From positions 5,802-21,996 of the forward strand of contig DAKS01000037.1 of NCBI GenBank assembly GCA_002499195.1: a stretch of DNA of 16,195 bases, written 5' to 3'. Every line of letters starts with the position of its first letter. Positions within the stretch are counted from its first letter, which is position 1. Source of the stretch: Euryarchaeota archaeon UBA443 (lineage in GTDB: Archaea > Thermoplasmatota > Poseidoniia > Poseidoniales > Poseidoniaceae). Below, in pieces: positions 1 through 6,686 of this stretch. The notes below the pieces were generated by a model. It saw nothing but the letters and a program-made list of their open reading frames with translations. It was not told the origin of the DNA and ran no database searches. The translations under genes were made by a program, and so were the position numbers.

Positions 1-814
1 CTTCAGCAGCCTCTTCTTCAGCAGGTGCTTCTTCTGCTTCTGCAACTTCTTCAACAACTTCTTCCGATGCTTCTTCAGCATCGTCTTCTGCTTCTTCATC
101 AGCCATTGCTTCAGCAAGTGCTGCAGCCTTCTTGGCCTTGATCTCAGCTTCCTTACGTGCTTCTTCAGAATGGATTTCATCGAGAGTAGGTCCTTGGTCA
201 GTAACAACACCTTCTTGCAAGAGTTGGCTCTTACGGATTACGACTGAACGACATGGATAGATACTCTTGATCTTATTCTGGATTTCTCCTTCAAGTGAAC
301 CATCGAGCATAGCAACTTGCAGTGAATCATAGGTATTCTTCGCAATATAGCCATGAAGAACTTCCCGTGTCTTAGCACGAATTGCTTGCTTGAGCGAGGT
401 CTGGATACGCTTTTGGGTGATAATCAATGGCTTGATTCGAACCAAGTAACCGTCTTCGGTTACAGCGTCTAGTACGTCGTCGATCTTTCCACGGTATCGG
501 CGAATTTGTCGTCGAATGTGGTTGGTCTGGTGGTGGTGACCAATAAACGTGGTCAATGCATCTTGTCCAACTGTTTCTGAAACTCGGAAACGAAGCATAA
601 CATGCATCTTGGTGAAGTCACCGTTGAATTCTTGCTGTGTCATTTCATAGATACGTCCGATGATGTGTTCGTCTGACTCACCGATGGTCTCACCAATGTT
701 TTGATAATTCCATGGATTTCGAGGCGCTCGAATCGTGTACCAACGCTTGGTCTTCCACTTATCTCTCTGCTTACGGGCTGCTGCTCGCGCTTTTGCGCTA
801 ATCTTCTTTGCCAT
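1..814 (-). CDS. rps3ae: 30S ribosomal protein eS1 (S3Ae), C-terminus cut by window edge
   Basis: The minus-strand frame opens at an ATG at 812-814 and stays open to the left edge (271 codons). It starts MAKKISAKARAAARKQRDKW and contains KTKRWYTIRAP, FNGDFTKMHVMLRF and GHHHQTNHIRRQIRRYRGKID, the conserved core of archaeal/eukaryotic eS1 (S3Ae), a small-subunit ribosomal protein near the mRNA exit/platform region. The core ends near residue 225. After that the chain becomes almost purely Ala/Glu/Asp/Val (for example ADEEAEDDAEEASEEV) for at least 45 residues and is still open at position 1. Most archaeal eS1 proteins are about 200-230 residues, so this acidic extension is extra. The gene is divergent from the COG1325 gene, with about 105 bp between. 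Identity is very likely; the true end is outside the window. Confidence 0.93.
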   Translation of the reverse strand, partial: MAKKISAKARAAARKQRDKWKTKRWYTIRAPRNPWNYQNIGETIGESDEHIIGRIYEMTQQEFNGDFTKMHVMLRFRVSETVGQDALTTFIGHHHQTNHIRRQIRRYRGKIDDVLDAVTEDGYLVRIKPLIITQKRIQTSLKQAIRAKTREVLHGYIAKNTYDSLQVAMLDGSLEGEIQNKIKSIYPCRSVVIRKSQLLQEGVVTDQGPTLDEIHSEEARKEAEIKAKKAAALAEAMADEEAEDDAEEASEEVVEEVAEAEEAPAEEEAAE

Positions 815-838
815 GTCGCTCATCTCGGAGGTTATCTT

Positions 839-854
839 GAGGGGGCTACCCCTC
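839..854 (-). promoter_or_regulatory. GC-rich 6-bp hairpin in the eS1 5' leader
   Basis: GAGGGG (839-844), loop GCTA, CCCCTC (849-854) form a perfect 6-bp stem, 25 nt upstream of the eS1 start on the minus strand. If the AAATAGGT-like element at 877-884 is the TATA box, transcription would start near 855, so the hairpin would sit at the extreme 5' end of the eS1 mRNA. A role in mRNA stability or ribosomal-protein autoregulation is possible but only inferred. Confidence 0.35.
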
Positions 855-876
855 TAGCGTTTCACCGACATACATC

Positions 877-888
877 ACCTATTTGAAG
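877..888 (-). promoter_or_regulatory. Candidate TATA element for eS1
   Basis: On the minus strand this reads TTCAAATAGGT, centred about 67 nt upstream of the eS1 ATG. A very similar minus-strand string (GAAATAAATAGGT) precedes the 75-residue gene at 2974. The repetition of AAATAGGT upstream of two unrelated genes supports a promoter role, but no start site can be mapped from sequence alone. Confidence 0.3.
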
Positions 889-920
889 CAAATTGATGGA
901 AAAGACGAGCGGTAAAACTC

Positions 921-1358
921 ATGACCCTTGCATTACAACGTGGATTTATGGGCATCCTTCACGTTCATGCAGCGGCAACGGCGCATGAATTACAGGATAT
1001 TGATTTGGTCACGCAAGCACTTGAGTGGTTAACAGAAACAGAATGGTCTGTTAACATGACAACCTCCTACCATGGACCAAAGGTAGCTATGCTTTCAACA
1101 CAGATTAAGAAGAATAAGCAACTCGAATCCTTTGTACAAAAACTCAAGCCACACCATCCAACCCTCCTAGCCGAACTCGATGCAAGATTGGATGAGGACA
1201 ACGTTATCCATCTACGGCTTTGCCTAGAGTCTGTTATTGGGCAGGATGTGATTCTTAGCGATCCAAAGCAAAAGAATCCAGTTATCAAGATTAGAATCAA
1301 ACTAGCAGTATACCCTGGACAGGATGTTCAATCGATTGCAATGGATATTTTCGGCTAA
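921..1358 (+). CDS. COG1325-family RNA-binding protein (exosome-associated, predicted)
   Basis: This encodes 145 residues. The pattern matches the archaeal COG1325 (DUF54) family, annotated as a predicted exosome subunit: an N-terminal strand with H-A (ILHVHAAATAHE), a helix, then YHGPKVAMLSTQIKKNKQLESF, and later LDEDNVIHLRLCLESVIG and a closing IKIRIKLAVYPGQD. In this family the conserved features are a histidine-alanine start, a [HG]-G-[NP] turn followed by a basic strand, and a final VRIRL.[AV]YP strand. The role in RNA binding is family-level prediction, not demonstrated here. An internal ATG at 948 (MGILHVHA) is an alternative start that fits the family N-terminus better. The ATG at 921 is kept because it gives the longest frame with a plausible leaderless spacing. 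Confidence 0.72.
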   Translation: MTLALQRGFMGILHVHAAATAHELQDIDLVTQALEWLTETEWSVNMTTSYHGPKVAMLSTQIKKNKQLESFVQKLKPHHPTLLAELDARLDEDNVIHLRLCLESVIGQDVILSDPKQKNPVIKIRIKLAVYPGQDVQSIAMDIFG

Positions 1359-1374
1359 CCTAAACCGTTGTGGC

Positions 1375-1391
1375 TGAATGAATAGCATTCA
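1375..1391. repeat. Inverted repeat TGAATG-N5-CATTCA upstream of ferredoxin
   Basis: A perfect 6-bp inverted repeat with a 5-nt spacer lies in the 58-bp gap between the COG1325 gene and the ferredoxin gene, centred about 34 nt before the ferredoxin ATG. Its position suits an operator or promoter-proximal site for ferredoxin, or a weak hairpin between two cistrons. It could also be chance. Confidence 0.25.
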
Positions 1392-1416
1392 AGTAGTTGA
1401 TGACAATCCGTAATTC

Positions 1417-1692
1417 ATGACTCACGTCGTCACCTCAGCATGCATGAACCACAAGTACCAAGATTGCGTCGCAGTTTGTCCTGTTGAAGCATTCCGCGAA
1501 ATGGACACATACCTGATTATCGATCCAGATGAATGCATCGATTGTGGTGCATGTGTTCCAGAATGTCCTGTCGAAGCAATCTTCGCTGATACCGACGTCC
1601 CTGATGAAGAAGAAGAATGGATTGATAGGAACGAAAATGAAGCCGCTGATGCACCTATTGCCGAAGGCGACTCACCAGTTCTTGGCTCTTGA
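1417..1692 (+). CDS. 7Fe-type ferredoxin (3Fe-4S/4Fe-4S)
   Basis: This 91-residue protein has cysteines at 9, 17, 21 and 40, 43, 46, 50, giving C-x7-C-x3-CP then C-x2-C-x2-C-x3-CP. The spacing equals that of Azotobacter-type seven-iron ferredoxins, where one set binds a [3Fe-4S] cluster (here C9, C17, C50) and the other a [4Fe-4S] cluster (C21, C40, C43, C46). The missing cysteine of the first motif argues against a plain 2[4Fe-4S] ferredoxin. The protein would be a small cytoplasmic electron carrier. The tail after residue 58 is strongly acidic (DVPDEEEEW and onward), typical of a soluble ferredoxin. The gene lies on the plus strand between the COG1325 gene and pdxS; gaps of about 60 bp on both sides leave open whether the three are co-transcribed. 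Confidence 0.9.
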   Translation: MTHVVTSACMNHKYQDCVAVCPVEAFREMDTYLIIDPDECIDCGACVPECPVEAIFADTDVPDEEEEWIDRNENEAADAPIAEGDSPVLGS

Positions 1693-1753
1693 ATTGAGCA
1701 TTGCCCTTAACCAACCTTCTTGAAGGGGTAAACCTCCGCAAGGATTGATACTC

Positions 1754-2746
1754 ATGATGCGTACTGATTTTACCAAACTTCGTCACGGAAGCGACCTCCT
1801 TAAGCGTGGATTCGCTCGTATGCAACAAGGTGGTGTCATTATGGACGTCGTCGATGCTAAACAGGCGGCTATTGCTGAAGACGCTGGTGCTGTTGCAGTC
1901 ATGGCATTGGAACGTGTACCTGCTGACATTCGCAAGGCAGGAGGCGTTGCCCGTATGAGCCATCCTGACATGATTCAGGGTATTCTTGATTGTACATCCA
2001 TCCCAGTCATGGCGAAAGCTCGTATTGGCCACGAAGGAGAGGCAAGAATCCTTGAGGCAATGGGCGTCGATATGGTTGATGAATCGGAAGTATTGACACC
2101 AGCAGATCCGTTTTTCCACATCAGTAAGAAAGACTACGAAATCCCATTCGTTTGTGGTGCGACCGAACTTGGTGAAGCAGTACGAAGGATTCACGAAGGT
2201 GCTGCAATGATTCGTACCAAAGGTGAAGCAGGTACAGGCAACCTTGTGGCCGCTGTAACCCACTCCCGGCTGATCACTCAAGAGATTAAGCAAGTTCAAT
2301 CGATGGATGACAACCTACTCGACGAAACAGCAGAACTTATCTTGGAACGTTACCGTGTCCTTGCAGATACCTCAAAACTACCTGGCACACACTTAGAGAC
2401 ACCATTTGGAACCATAGACGATGCAATGCGTTCCTCAATACGTGAGATTCTCGATGAAGTGAAAGCAATTGGTCGACTTCCTGTCGTCACATTCTCTGCT
2501 GGCGGTATTGCCACACCTGCCGATGCATCGCACATGATGCGTATGGGTATGGACGGAATCTTTGTTGGCTCTGGAATTTTCAAGTCGGACGACCCTCCAA
2601 CCATGGCCGATGCTATCGTTATGGCAACAGCTCACTACGATGATGCAAGCAAAGTTGCAGAAGCGATGGCTATGACTGAAGGTAATCCAATGAAAGGTGA
2701 TGAGCTCGAAACTCTTGAAGTTCGACTCGATCAACGTGGCTGGTAA
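1754..2746 (+). CDS. pdxS: Pyridoxal 5'-phosphate synthase, lyase subunit PdxS
   Basis: PdxS builds pyridoxal 5'-phosphate directly from ribose 5-phosphate, glyceraldehyde 3-phosphate and ammonia supplied by the glutaminase PdxT. The 330-residue frame from ATG 1754 shows the whole family: RGFARMQQGGVIMDVVD (D31), ALERVPADIRKAGGVARMSH, the catalytic lysine K88 in VMAKARIGHEGEA, DESEVLTPAD, the second lysine K156 in IRTKGEAGTGN, and a late VTFSAGGIATPADA and GSGIFKSDDP phosphate-binding section. Start choice: AAGGA at 1740-1744 lies 9 nt before ATG 1754; an in-frame TTG at 1745 and ATG at 1757 are alternatives. No pdxT gene is visible in the window, so the partner must be elsewhere. The gene ends exactly where the convergent 75-residue gene ends. 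Confidence 0.96.
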   Translation: MMRTDFTKLRHGSDLLKRGFARMQQGGVIMDVVDAKQAAIAEDAGAVAVMALERVPADIRKAGGVARMSHPDMIQGILDCTSIPVMAKARIGHEGEARILEAMGVDMVDESEVLTPADPFFHISKKDYEIPFVCGATELGEAVRRIHEGAAMIRTKGEAGTGNLVAAVTHSRLITQEIKQVQSMDDNLLDETAELILERYRVLADTSKLPGTHLETPFGTIDDAMRSSIREILDEVKAIGRLPVVTFSAGGIATPADASHMMRMGMDGIFVGSGIFKSDDPPTMADAIVMATAHYDDASKVAEAMAMTEGNPMKGDELETLEVRLDQRGW

Positions 2747-2974
2747 TCATTCCAGTGGCGTTTCAACACTCACATCACCAAGTGTCCACTTGAGTGTCTT
2801 GATGACACCTTCCAAGGCCTTGAAATTACGAGCAGCATCTTTCATACCATCACGGTCACCACGTTCTCGACAGTCTTCAAAGAAGTCTTTCCACTTCTTC
2901 ATCTTCTTTTCAGCACGATCGAGCATGAGCTCTATCTGTTCCCATGTCCGGTTATACGTCCTCTCTACCTGCAT
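2747..2974 (-). CDS. Small charged helical protein, unknown function
   Basis: The product has 75 residues, starts MQVERTYNRTWEQIELML and continues with highly charged, mostly helical sequence (AEKKMKKWKDFFEDCRERGD, NFKALEGVIKTLKWTL). No catalytic motif, membrane segment or metal site is visible, and I do not recognise a family. It is likely real: an ATG start, a promoter-like AAATAAATAGGT about 48 nt upstream, clean helical periodicity, and a stop (2747-2749) immediately adjacent to the pdxS stop, so the two genes are convergent with no spacer. It lies downstream of the nucleotidyltransferase on the same strand but probably has its own promoter. It may be a small adaptor or nucleic-acid-associated protein; that is speculation. 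Confidence 0.6.
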   Translation of the reverse strand: MQVERTYNRTWEQIELMLDRAEKKMKKWKDFFEDCRERGDRDGMKDAARNFKALEGVIKTLKWTLGDVSVETPLE

Positions 2975-3017
2975 TGGAATCCTCTTACCGTCGAGAGTAT
3001 TAGAACTAATGTCTATT

Positions 3018-3030
3018 ACCTATTTATTTC
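3018..3030 (-). promoter_or_regulatory. Candidate TATA element for the 75-residue gene
   Basis: The minus strand reads GAAATAAATAGGT, centred about 48 nt before the ATG at 2974, implying a leader of roughly 20 nt. It sits right at the stop codon of the upstream nucleotidyltransferase gene, which suggests separate transcription of the small gene. Confidence 0.4.
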
Positions 3031-4057
3031 AAACATTTTCAAGGCGTTCATCATCACCCAGAATAACGTTGGATACTGATGAATTAGCAGAAACAACAGC
3101 ACCTGGAGAAAGAATACAATTATCCAGAACAGCCCCCTCCTCAACTCTTGAACCATTCATGAGAACGCAGTGCTTGAGAACAACATTTGCTCCAACAAAG
3201 GCGTTTTGTGCGATTACAGATTCTTCAACGATTGAATCATTCAAAACAGTAGCACTTGGGTGGATAAACGATGAACGCTCGATTCTAGCACCATCAGGAA
3301 GAGGGAACGGAAGTTCATCTCTTCGCTCGATCAGAACGTTTTGAGCGCGGATTAATTCTTGAGGAGAACCCACATCAAACCATACACCATCGATAGCTTG
3401 TGCATACATAGGCCAACCCATTTCAAGCAAACGAGGAAATAGATTCTTTGAGAAATCATACTTCTCTCCTTCGGGCACAAGTGCCATCACTTCGGGTTCA
3501 AGTATGTACAACCCAGCATTGATGACATTACTGAACGCTTCTTCTGGAGTTGGTTTTTCCTTAAATCTGCGAATATAACCTTCTCGAAGACTTCCATCGA
3601 TTTCACCCTCAGCGCTTGATGACAATCCAACGATACCAAACGGACTAGGATCTTCGACTTCCCACAATGCCATGGTAGCTTTTGCACCACTACGCTTGTG
3701 CGCATCCATTAATGCAGCAACATCAAATGAAGCCACAGAATCTCCTGAACCAATAATTACGGTGTCAGTAATCTCATCGAGCAATAAGCGAACGCTTCCA
3801 GCAGTCCCCATAGGAGTAGATTCTTGGTTGATTCTAGCAGTACGACCATCGATATTCCACTCCTTAACATGTTCAGCAAGCATCTCTCCACGATAGCCAG
3901 TGGTTACGATGATATTGTTTACACCACCCTGAATCATTGAATCTTTGACAAAATCGATTACAGGTCTTCCAAGAACCTCAACCATAGGTTTTGGTCGAAC
4001 ATCCGTAATGGGACGTAATCGTGAGCCTTGGCCACCGGCCATGATAATTCCAAGCAT
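3029..4057 (-). CDS. Sugar-1-phosphate nucleotidyltransferase with left-handed beta-helix tail
   Basis: The 342-residue protein begins MLGIIMAGGQGSRLRPITD, the nucleotide-binding signature of NDP-sugar pyrophosphorylases, followed by RPKPMVEVLGRPVIDF. GSGDSVASFD holds the metal-binding Asp106, FKEKP is at 165-169, and WFDVGSPQ supplies the second Asp (228). Residues ~262-335 show hexapeptide-like repeats (HPSATVLNDSIVEESVIAQN, AFVGANVVL, AVLDNCILSPGAVV), a left-handed beta-helix. This layout fits mannose-1-phosphate guanylyltransferase or glucose-1-phosphate thymidylyl/uridylyltransferase-like enzymes that activate sugars for glycans or protein glycosylation. The exact sugar and nucleotide cannot be told by eye. 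The start lies 5 bp after the stop of coiled-coil gene CC1, so the two are very likely co-transcribed. Confidence 0.88.
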   Translation of the reverse strand: MLGIIMAGGQGSRLRPITDVRPKPMVEVLGRPVIDFVKDSMIQGGVNNIIVTTGYRGEMLAEHVKEWNIDGRTARINQESTPMGTAGSVRLLLDEITDTVIIGSGDSVASFDVAALMDAHKRSGAKATMALWEVEDPSPFGIVGLSSSAEGEIDGSLREGYIRRFKEKPTPEEAFSNVINAGLYILEPEVMALVPEGEKYDFSKNLFPRLLEMGWPMYAQAIDGVWFDVGSPQELIRAQNVLIERRDELPFPLPDGARIERSSFIHPSATVLNDSIVEESVIAQNAFVGANVVLKHCVLMNGSRVEEGAVLDNCILSPGAVVSANSSVSNVILGDDERLENV

Positions 4058-4062
4058 AACTA

Positions 4063-5070
4063 TCAGCGACGTCGACGACCAGCCGACATATCGATTCGGC
4101 CCATCTTCTTCTTCTTACCACCACGTCGTGGAGCGTTGGAAGCGGTTGTCTCCTCTTGGCCCATTCCACCAAAAGTAAGTGTTCCTTCACTTAGTAGATT
4201 AGTAATCAATTCATCAGCAACTTCCTCAGATTCAGCACCTGTCTTGAGACTCTTGGTTACAGCATTGTTATGCTCAGTCATCCAAGACTTACGTTCTTCA
4301 CGAGCCATGTTCAATTCATCTCTGACCTTGTTGACATCGGTCATCATCTCATCGATCTTAGCGTGAGTCTCGTCAGCCTTTGCACGAAGAGCAACATACT
4401 CGTTGTGATGGCGATCACCCTCAGCCTTGAGGAAGTCTCGATGAGCAAATGCTTCGTCGACTTCCTTTGACTTTTCATCAGCACGACCGACTGCCTCAAG
4501 CATTGCTTGATGCGCAGCATCAGCCTCTGCCTTTAGAGTCTTGATCGCTGAATCGAGATCATCTAGATCGACTGCAACCAACTCGAAGGCTTCTACATCA
4601 GGAGACAATTCCTGAATACGGCGAGTCATATTCTTGATTTTCTCCATGGTTTCCTTTTCTTTCTTCGGACCCATAGCGGATGTATTGTAGAGGTTCTCAA
4701 GTTGGGCAACATCACGCTTCAGTTGAGCGTGTTCTGCTGTTGCACTCTTCTTCTCGTTCTTCTCACCTCGACGTCCCTTGGCCTGACCAATTACGGACTT
4801 GATTTGATCTTGAATCGCATTTCTCTTTTCTTTGAACATACGAACTTCGGTACGGATCGCTTTAACTTCTGCAAGGACCAAATCGACCTTTTCTCGATGT
4901 TCCTTATACTGAGCCTGTATTGCATTGCGTTGTTCGGCTGCTGAACGCGCTTCAGAACTGAAGTTGTTACGTACTTCTCGCAACTTTCTTACTTTCGCTT
5001 CCATCGCATGCAAGCGGTCTCGCAAGTCTGCATCGGGGCGTTCATCAGCTTGGTCTTTCGAACCCAACAT
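4063..5070 (-). CDS. Long coiled-coil protein CC1 with basic C-terminal RID motif
   Basis: This 335-residue protein is almost entirely charged heptad-like helix from about residue 15 to 265 (RLHAMEAKVRKLREVRNNF, IRTEVRMFKEKRNAIQDQI), with an AHQAM turn near the middle (EADAAHQAMLEAV). The general look is that of archaeal COG1340-type coiled-coil proteins of unknown function, sometimes mislabelled as phosphatases. After the coil comes ELITNLLSEGTLTFGG, a low-complexity linker, and a basic end, GGKKKKMGRIDMSAGRRRR. The same RID[MI]xxGRxR ending closes the terminal nucleotidyltransferase at 10415-12526, and the LLSEGTL stretch matches MSGDTLTTEEL at the end of CC3. No enzyme motif is seen. It is the first gene of a pair with the sugar nucleotidyltransferase 5 bp downstream. 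A binding or scaffolding role, possibly on RNA or ribosomes through the basic tail, is inference. Confidence 0.8.
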   Translation of the reverse strand: MLGSKDQADERPDADLRDRLHAMEAKVRKLREVRNNFSSEARSAAEQRNAIQAQYKEHREKVDLVLAEVKAIRTEVRMFKEKRNAIQDQIKSVIGQAKGRRGEKNEKKSATAEHAQLKRDVAQLENLYNTSAMGPKKEKETMEKIKNMTRRIQELSPDVEAFELVAVDLDDLDSAIKTLKAEADAAHQAMLEAVGRADEKSKEVDEAFAHRDFLKAEGDRHHNEYVALRAKADETHAKIDEMMTDVNKVRDELNMAREERKSWMTEHNNAVTKSLKTGAESEEVADELITNLLSEGTLTFGGMGQEETTASNAPRRGGKKKKMGRIDMSAGRRRR

Positions 5071-5091
5071 ACCACTGCGTAGCGGTTTTGC

Positions 5092-5099
5092 ATTTCAAA
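5092..5099 (-). promoter_or_regulatory. Candidate TATA element for CC1 (leaderless)
   Basis: The minus strand reads TTTGAAAT, centred about 26 nt before the CC1 ATG. That is the distance expected for a leaderless archaeal transcript. No ribosome binding site precedes the ATG, which agrees with leaderless translation. Confidence 0.35.
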
Positions 5100-5121
5100 C
5101 CTATGGCTTGCAATATCCATC

Positions 5122-6684
5122 TCAAACGTTGAAAATTTCAAGCAATTCAAGGATGCTTGCTAAGGTGATGACCAACGTACCTAACACTTGAGTTGATAAG
5201 GTGACAATGCGTCTTAGGCGTCGTTGGAACTCGTTCCTTACATTGACGTTTATTTGACGACCAATGAGAAGGTCACCGCTTACTTCCTCAAGACGGACGG
5301 ATACGGTTGCTTCTCCAAATCTTTCAGGTAGAAGCGTTTGCCATGCCATCGTACCATCTCGAAGAAGTCCAGTCATTTTACCGAGAACATCTTCATTACC
5401 TTCAACTGCGATAGGAAGCGCATCACTTGACCACCACATCTCCTTTCCTGGAGCAAGTTGGTAGCGCATAGCGATTTGATGAGGACGGAAATCAGGTGAT
5501 TGAACACGGAACACAACAGTTCTACTCTTATTCGAAAGGTTATGCATGAAGACGAAGAGATTAGCACGCTTGGTAACAACATTCTCCAAATCGACTTCGA
5601 AAACGAGGTCCTTGAGTGCTGGAGGACGCCCAAATTCCATATCTTGTTCAATTCGATCTATGAGACGGAAGAAAGCAGGACATTGTTGTTGAGCGTGTTC
5701 AATCAGTTGTAACCAGAGCTCGAGGCTAAAGGATTCATCATTCAACAAAAGGTCTGCTCCCTCTTCTTTGATCACTTCCTCAAGTTCAAGACGCACCGTC
5801 TTTGAGTCGAGTCCATTGTAGTGACGATACAGTGTCATCAGAACCTTTTCACGAGCATAATCGTGCTTTATACCACGCTTGACATATCCTTGTACTGAAC
5901 GCATTAGTTCGTCATACTGAGAACGAAGAAGCGGGTCTAGATGAGTTCGAATCATATCATCGAACACACCATTCAACGTCGAAGGATGAACAGGTGCTTC
6001 AAAGGCATCCAACAATCCTGATTTATGGACCATGTTAAATCGGTTCTGTCTTGTATTCATATGGAAACCAAGAGCTAGAAGTAGCATTCCCCATGATGCG
6101 AGGAAAATATTCTCACCAAGAGAGGAATGAAGTCCTATCAGGAGCACAACTCCAAGACCGAGACAACTGAGTAGTACGGTCGTGAACGAAAGTGAGTGCA
6201 TTCGAAGTTGCTTGTGAATTCTATGCGCCATACCATCGTAACCATGCAGAGCTTCGATGTTTTGATGCCGCTTTTCAGATGCCTCAACTTTCTGAACAAA
6301 AACAGAGTAAGAAAGAGCAATCCGATAGCGGTGAATCCCTAAAGCAAGCAACCATCCGATACCAACTACAGTTCCGAGCAACAACAGAGTTGAACTGAAA
6401 GATTGTCCGAGCGATGGTTCAATACTGGACTCCCACCAATTAGGATCTGTTCCTTCGTACGCCCATGCTCCAAGAAGTATGAACAAACAAAAAGCTGGAA
6501 GGAGTAATGTTAGTCGTATTCCTAAGGAGATTAGTTGATTGTCGATGGAGAGCAGTACTCGCTCTCGTTCAAACAACGAAGAGGAAATGTCATCGCTCAA
6601 TGCATCAACGGTCGTTTCGCTCACACAAAGTCCTTGATGGTGGAACTCAAAAGGATTCGGGGACAAACCGGATGAATGTTTCAA
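5122..6684 (-). CDS. Multi-pass membrane protein, unknown function
   Basis: From a TTG at 6682-6684 the frame gives 520 residues. Hydrophobic segments lie at about 52-75, 96-118, 165-186 and 192-208, with a last one at about 495-515. Between them a large soluble part (about 215-490) begins with charged helices and ends in a probable beta-rich region (VFEVDLENVVTKRANLFVFM, RTVVFRVQSPDF, ATVSVRLEEVSGDLLIGRQI). I recognise no family and see no catalytic or metal motif. The TTG lies 2 nt after the stop of the DtxR-family gene, suggesting translational coupling. An in-frame GTG at 6624 is the main alternative start; the first methionine is far inside, after two membrane segments. Pairing with a metal regulator hints at a metal- or stress-related envelope role, but nothing in the protein itself shows that. 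Confidence 0.7.
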   Translation of the reverse strand: MKHSSGLSPNPFEFHHQGLCVSETTVDALSDDISSSLFERERVLLSIDNQLISLGIRLTLLLPAFCLFILLGAWAYEGTDPNWWESSIEPSLGQSFSSTLLLLGTVVGIGWLLALGIHRYRIALSYSVFVQKVEASEKRHQNIEALHGYDGMAHRIHKQLRMHSLSFTTVLLSCLGLGVVLLIGLHSSLGENIFLASWGMLLLALGFHMNTRQNRFNMVHKSGLLDAFEAPVHPSTLNGVFDDMIRTHLDPLLRSQYDELMRSVQGYVKRGIKHDYAREKVLMTLYRHYNGLDSKTVRLELEEVIKEEGADLLLNDESFSLELWLQLIEHAQQQCPAFFRLIDRIEQDMEFGRPPALKDLVFEVDLENVVTKRANLFVFMHNLSNKSRTVVFRVQSPDFRPHQIAMRYQLAPGKEMWWSSDALPIAVEGNEDVLGKMTGLLRDGTMAWQTLLPERFGEATVSVRLEEVSGDLLIGRQINVNVRNEFQRRLRRIVTLSTQVLGTLVITLASILELLEIFNV

Positions 6685-6686
6685 TT

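Noticed and set aside
1716..1735. Short hairpin CCTTC-TT-GAAGG between ferredoxin and pdxS as a terminator
   Set aside because: A 2-nt loop and no T-tract make it a poor terminator; archaeal termination usually relies on T-runs.
1655..2299. 214-residue minus-strand open frame opposite pdxS
   Set aside because: PdxS is unmistakable on the plus strand; the antisense translation is Cys/His/Ser-rich noise.
2697..3344. 215-residue plus-strand open frame opposite the small helical gene and the nucleotidyltransferase
   Set aside because: Ser/Arg-rich translation without fold-like pattern, antisense to two better supported genes and overlapping the end of pdxS.
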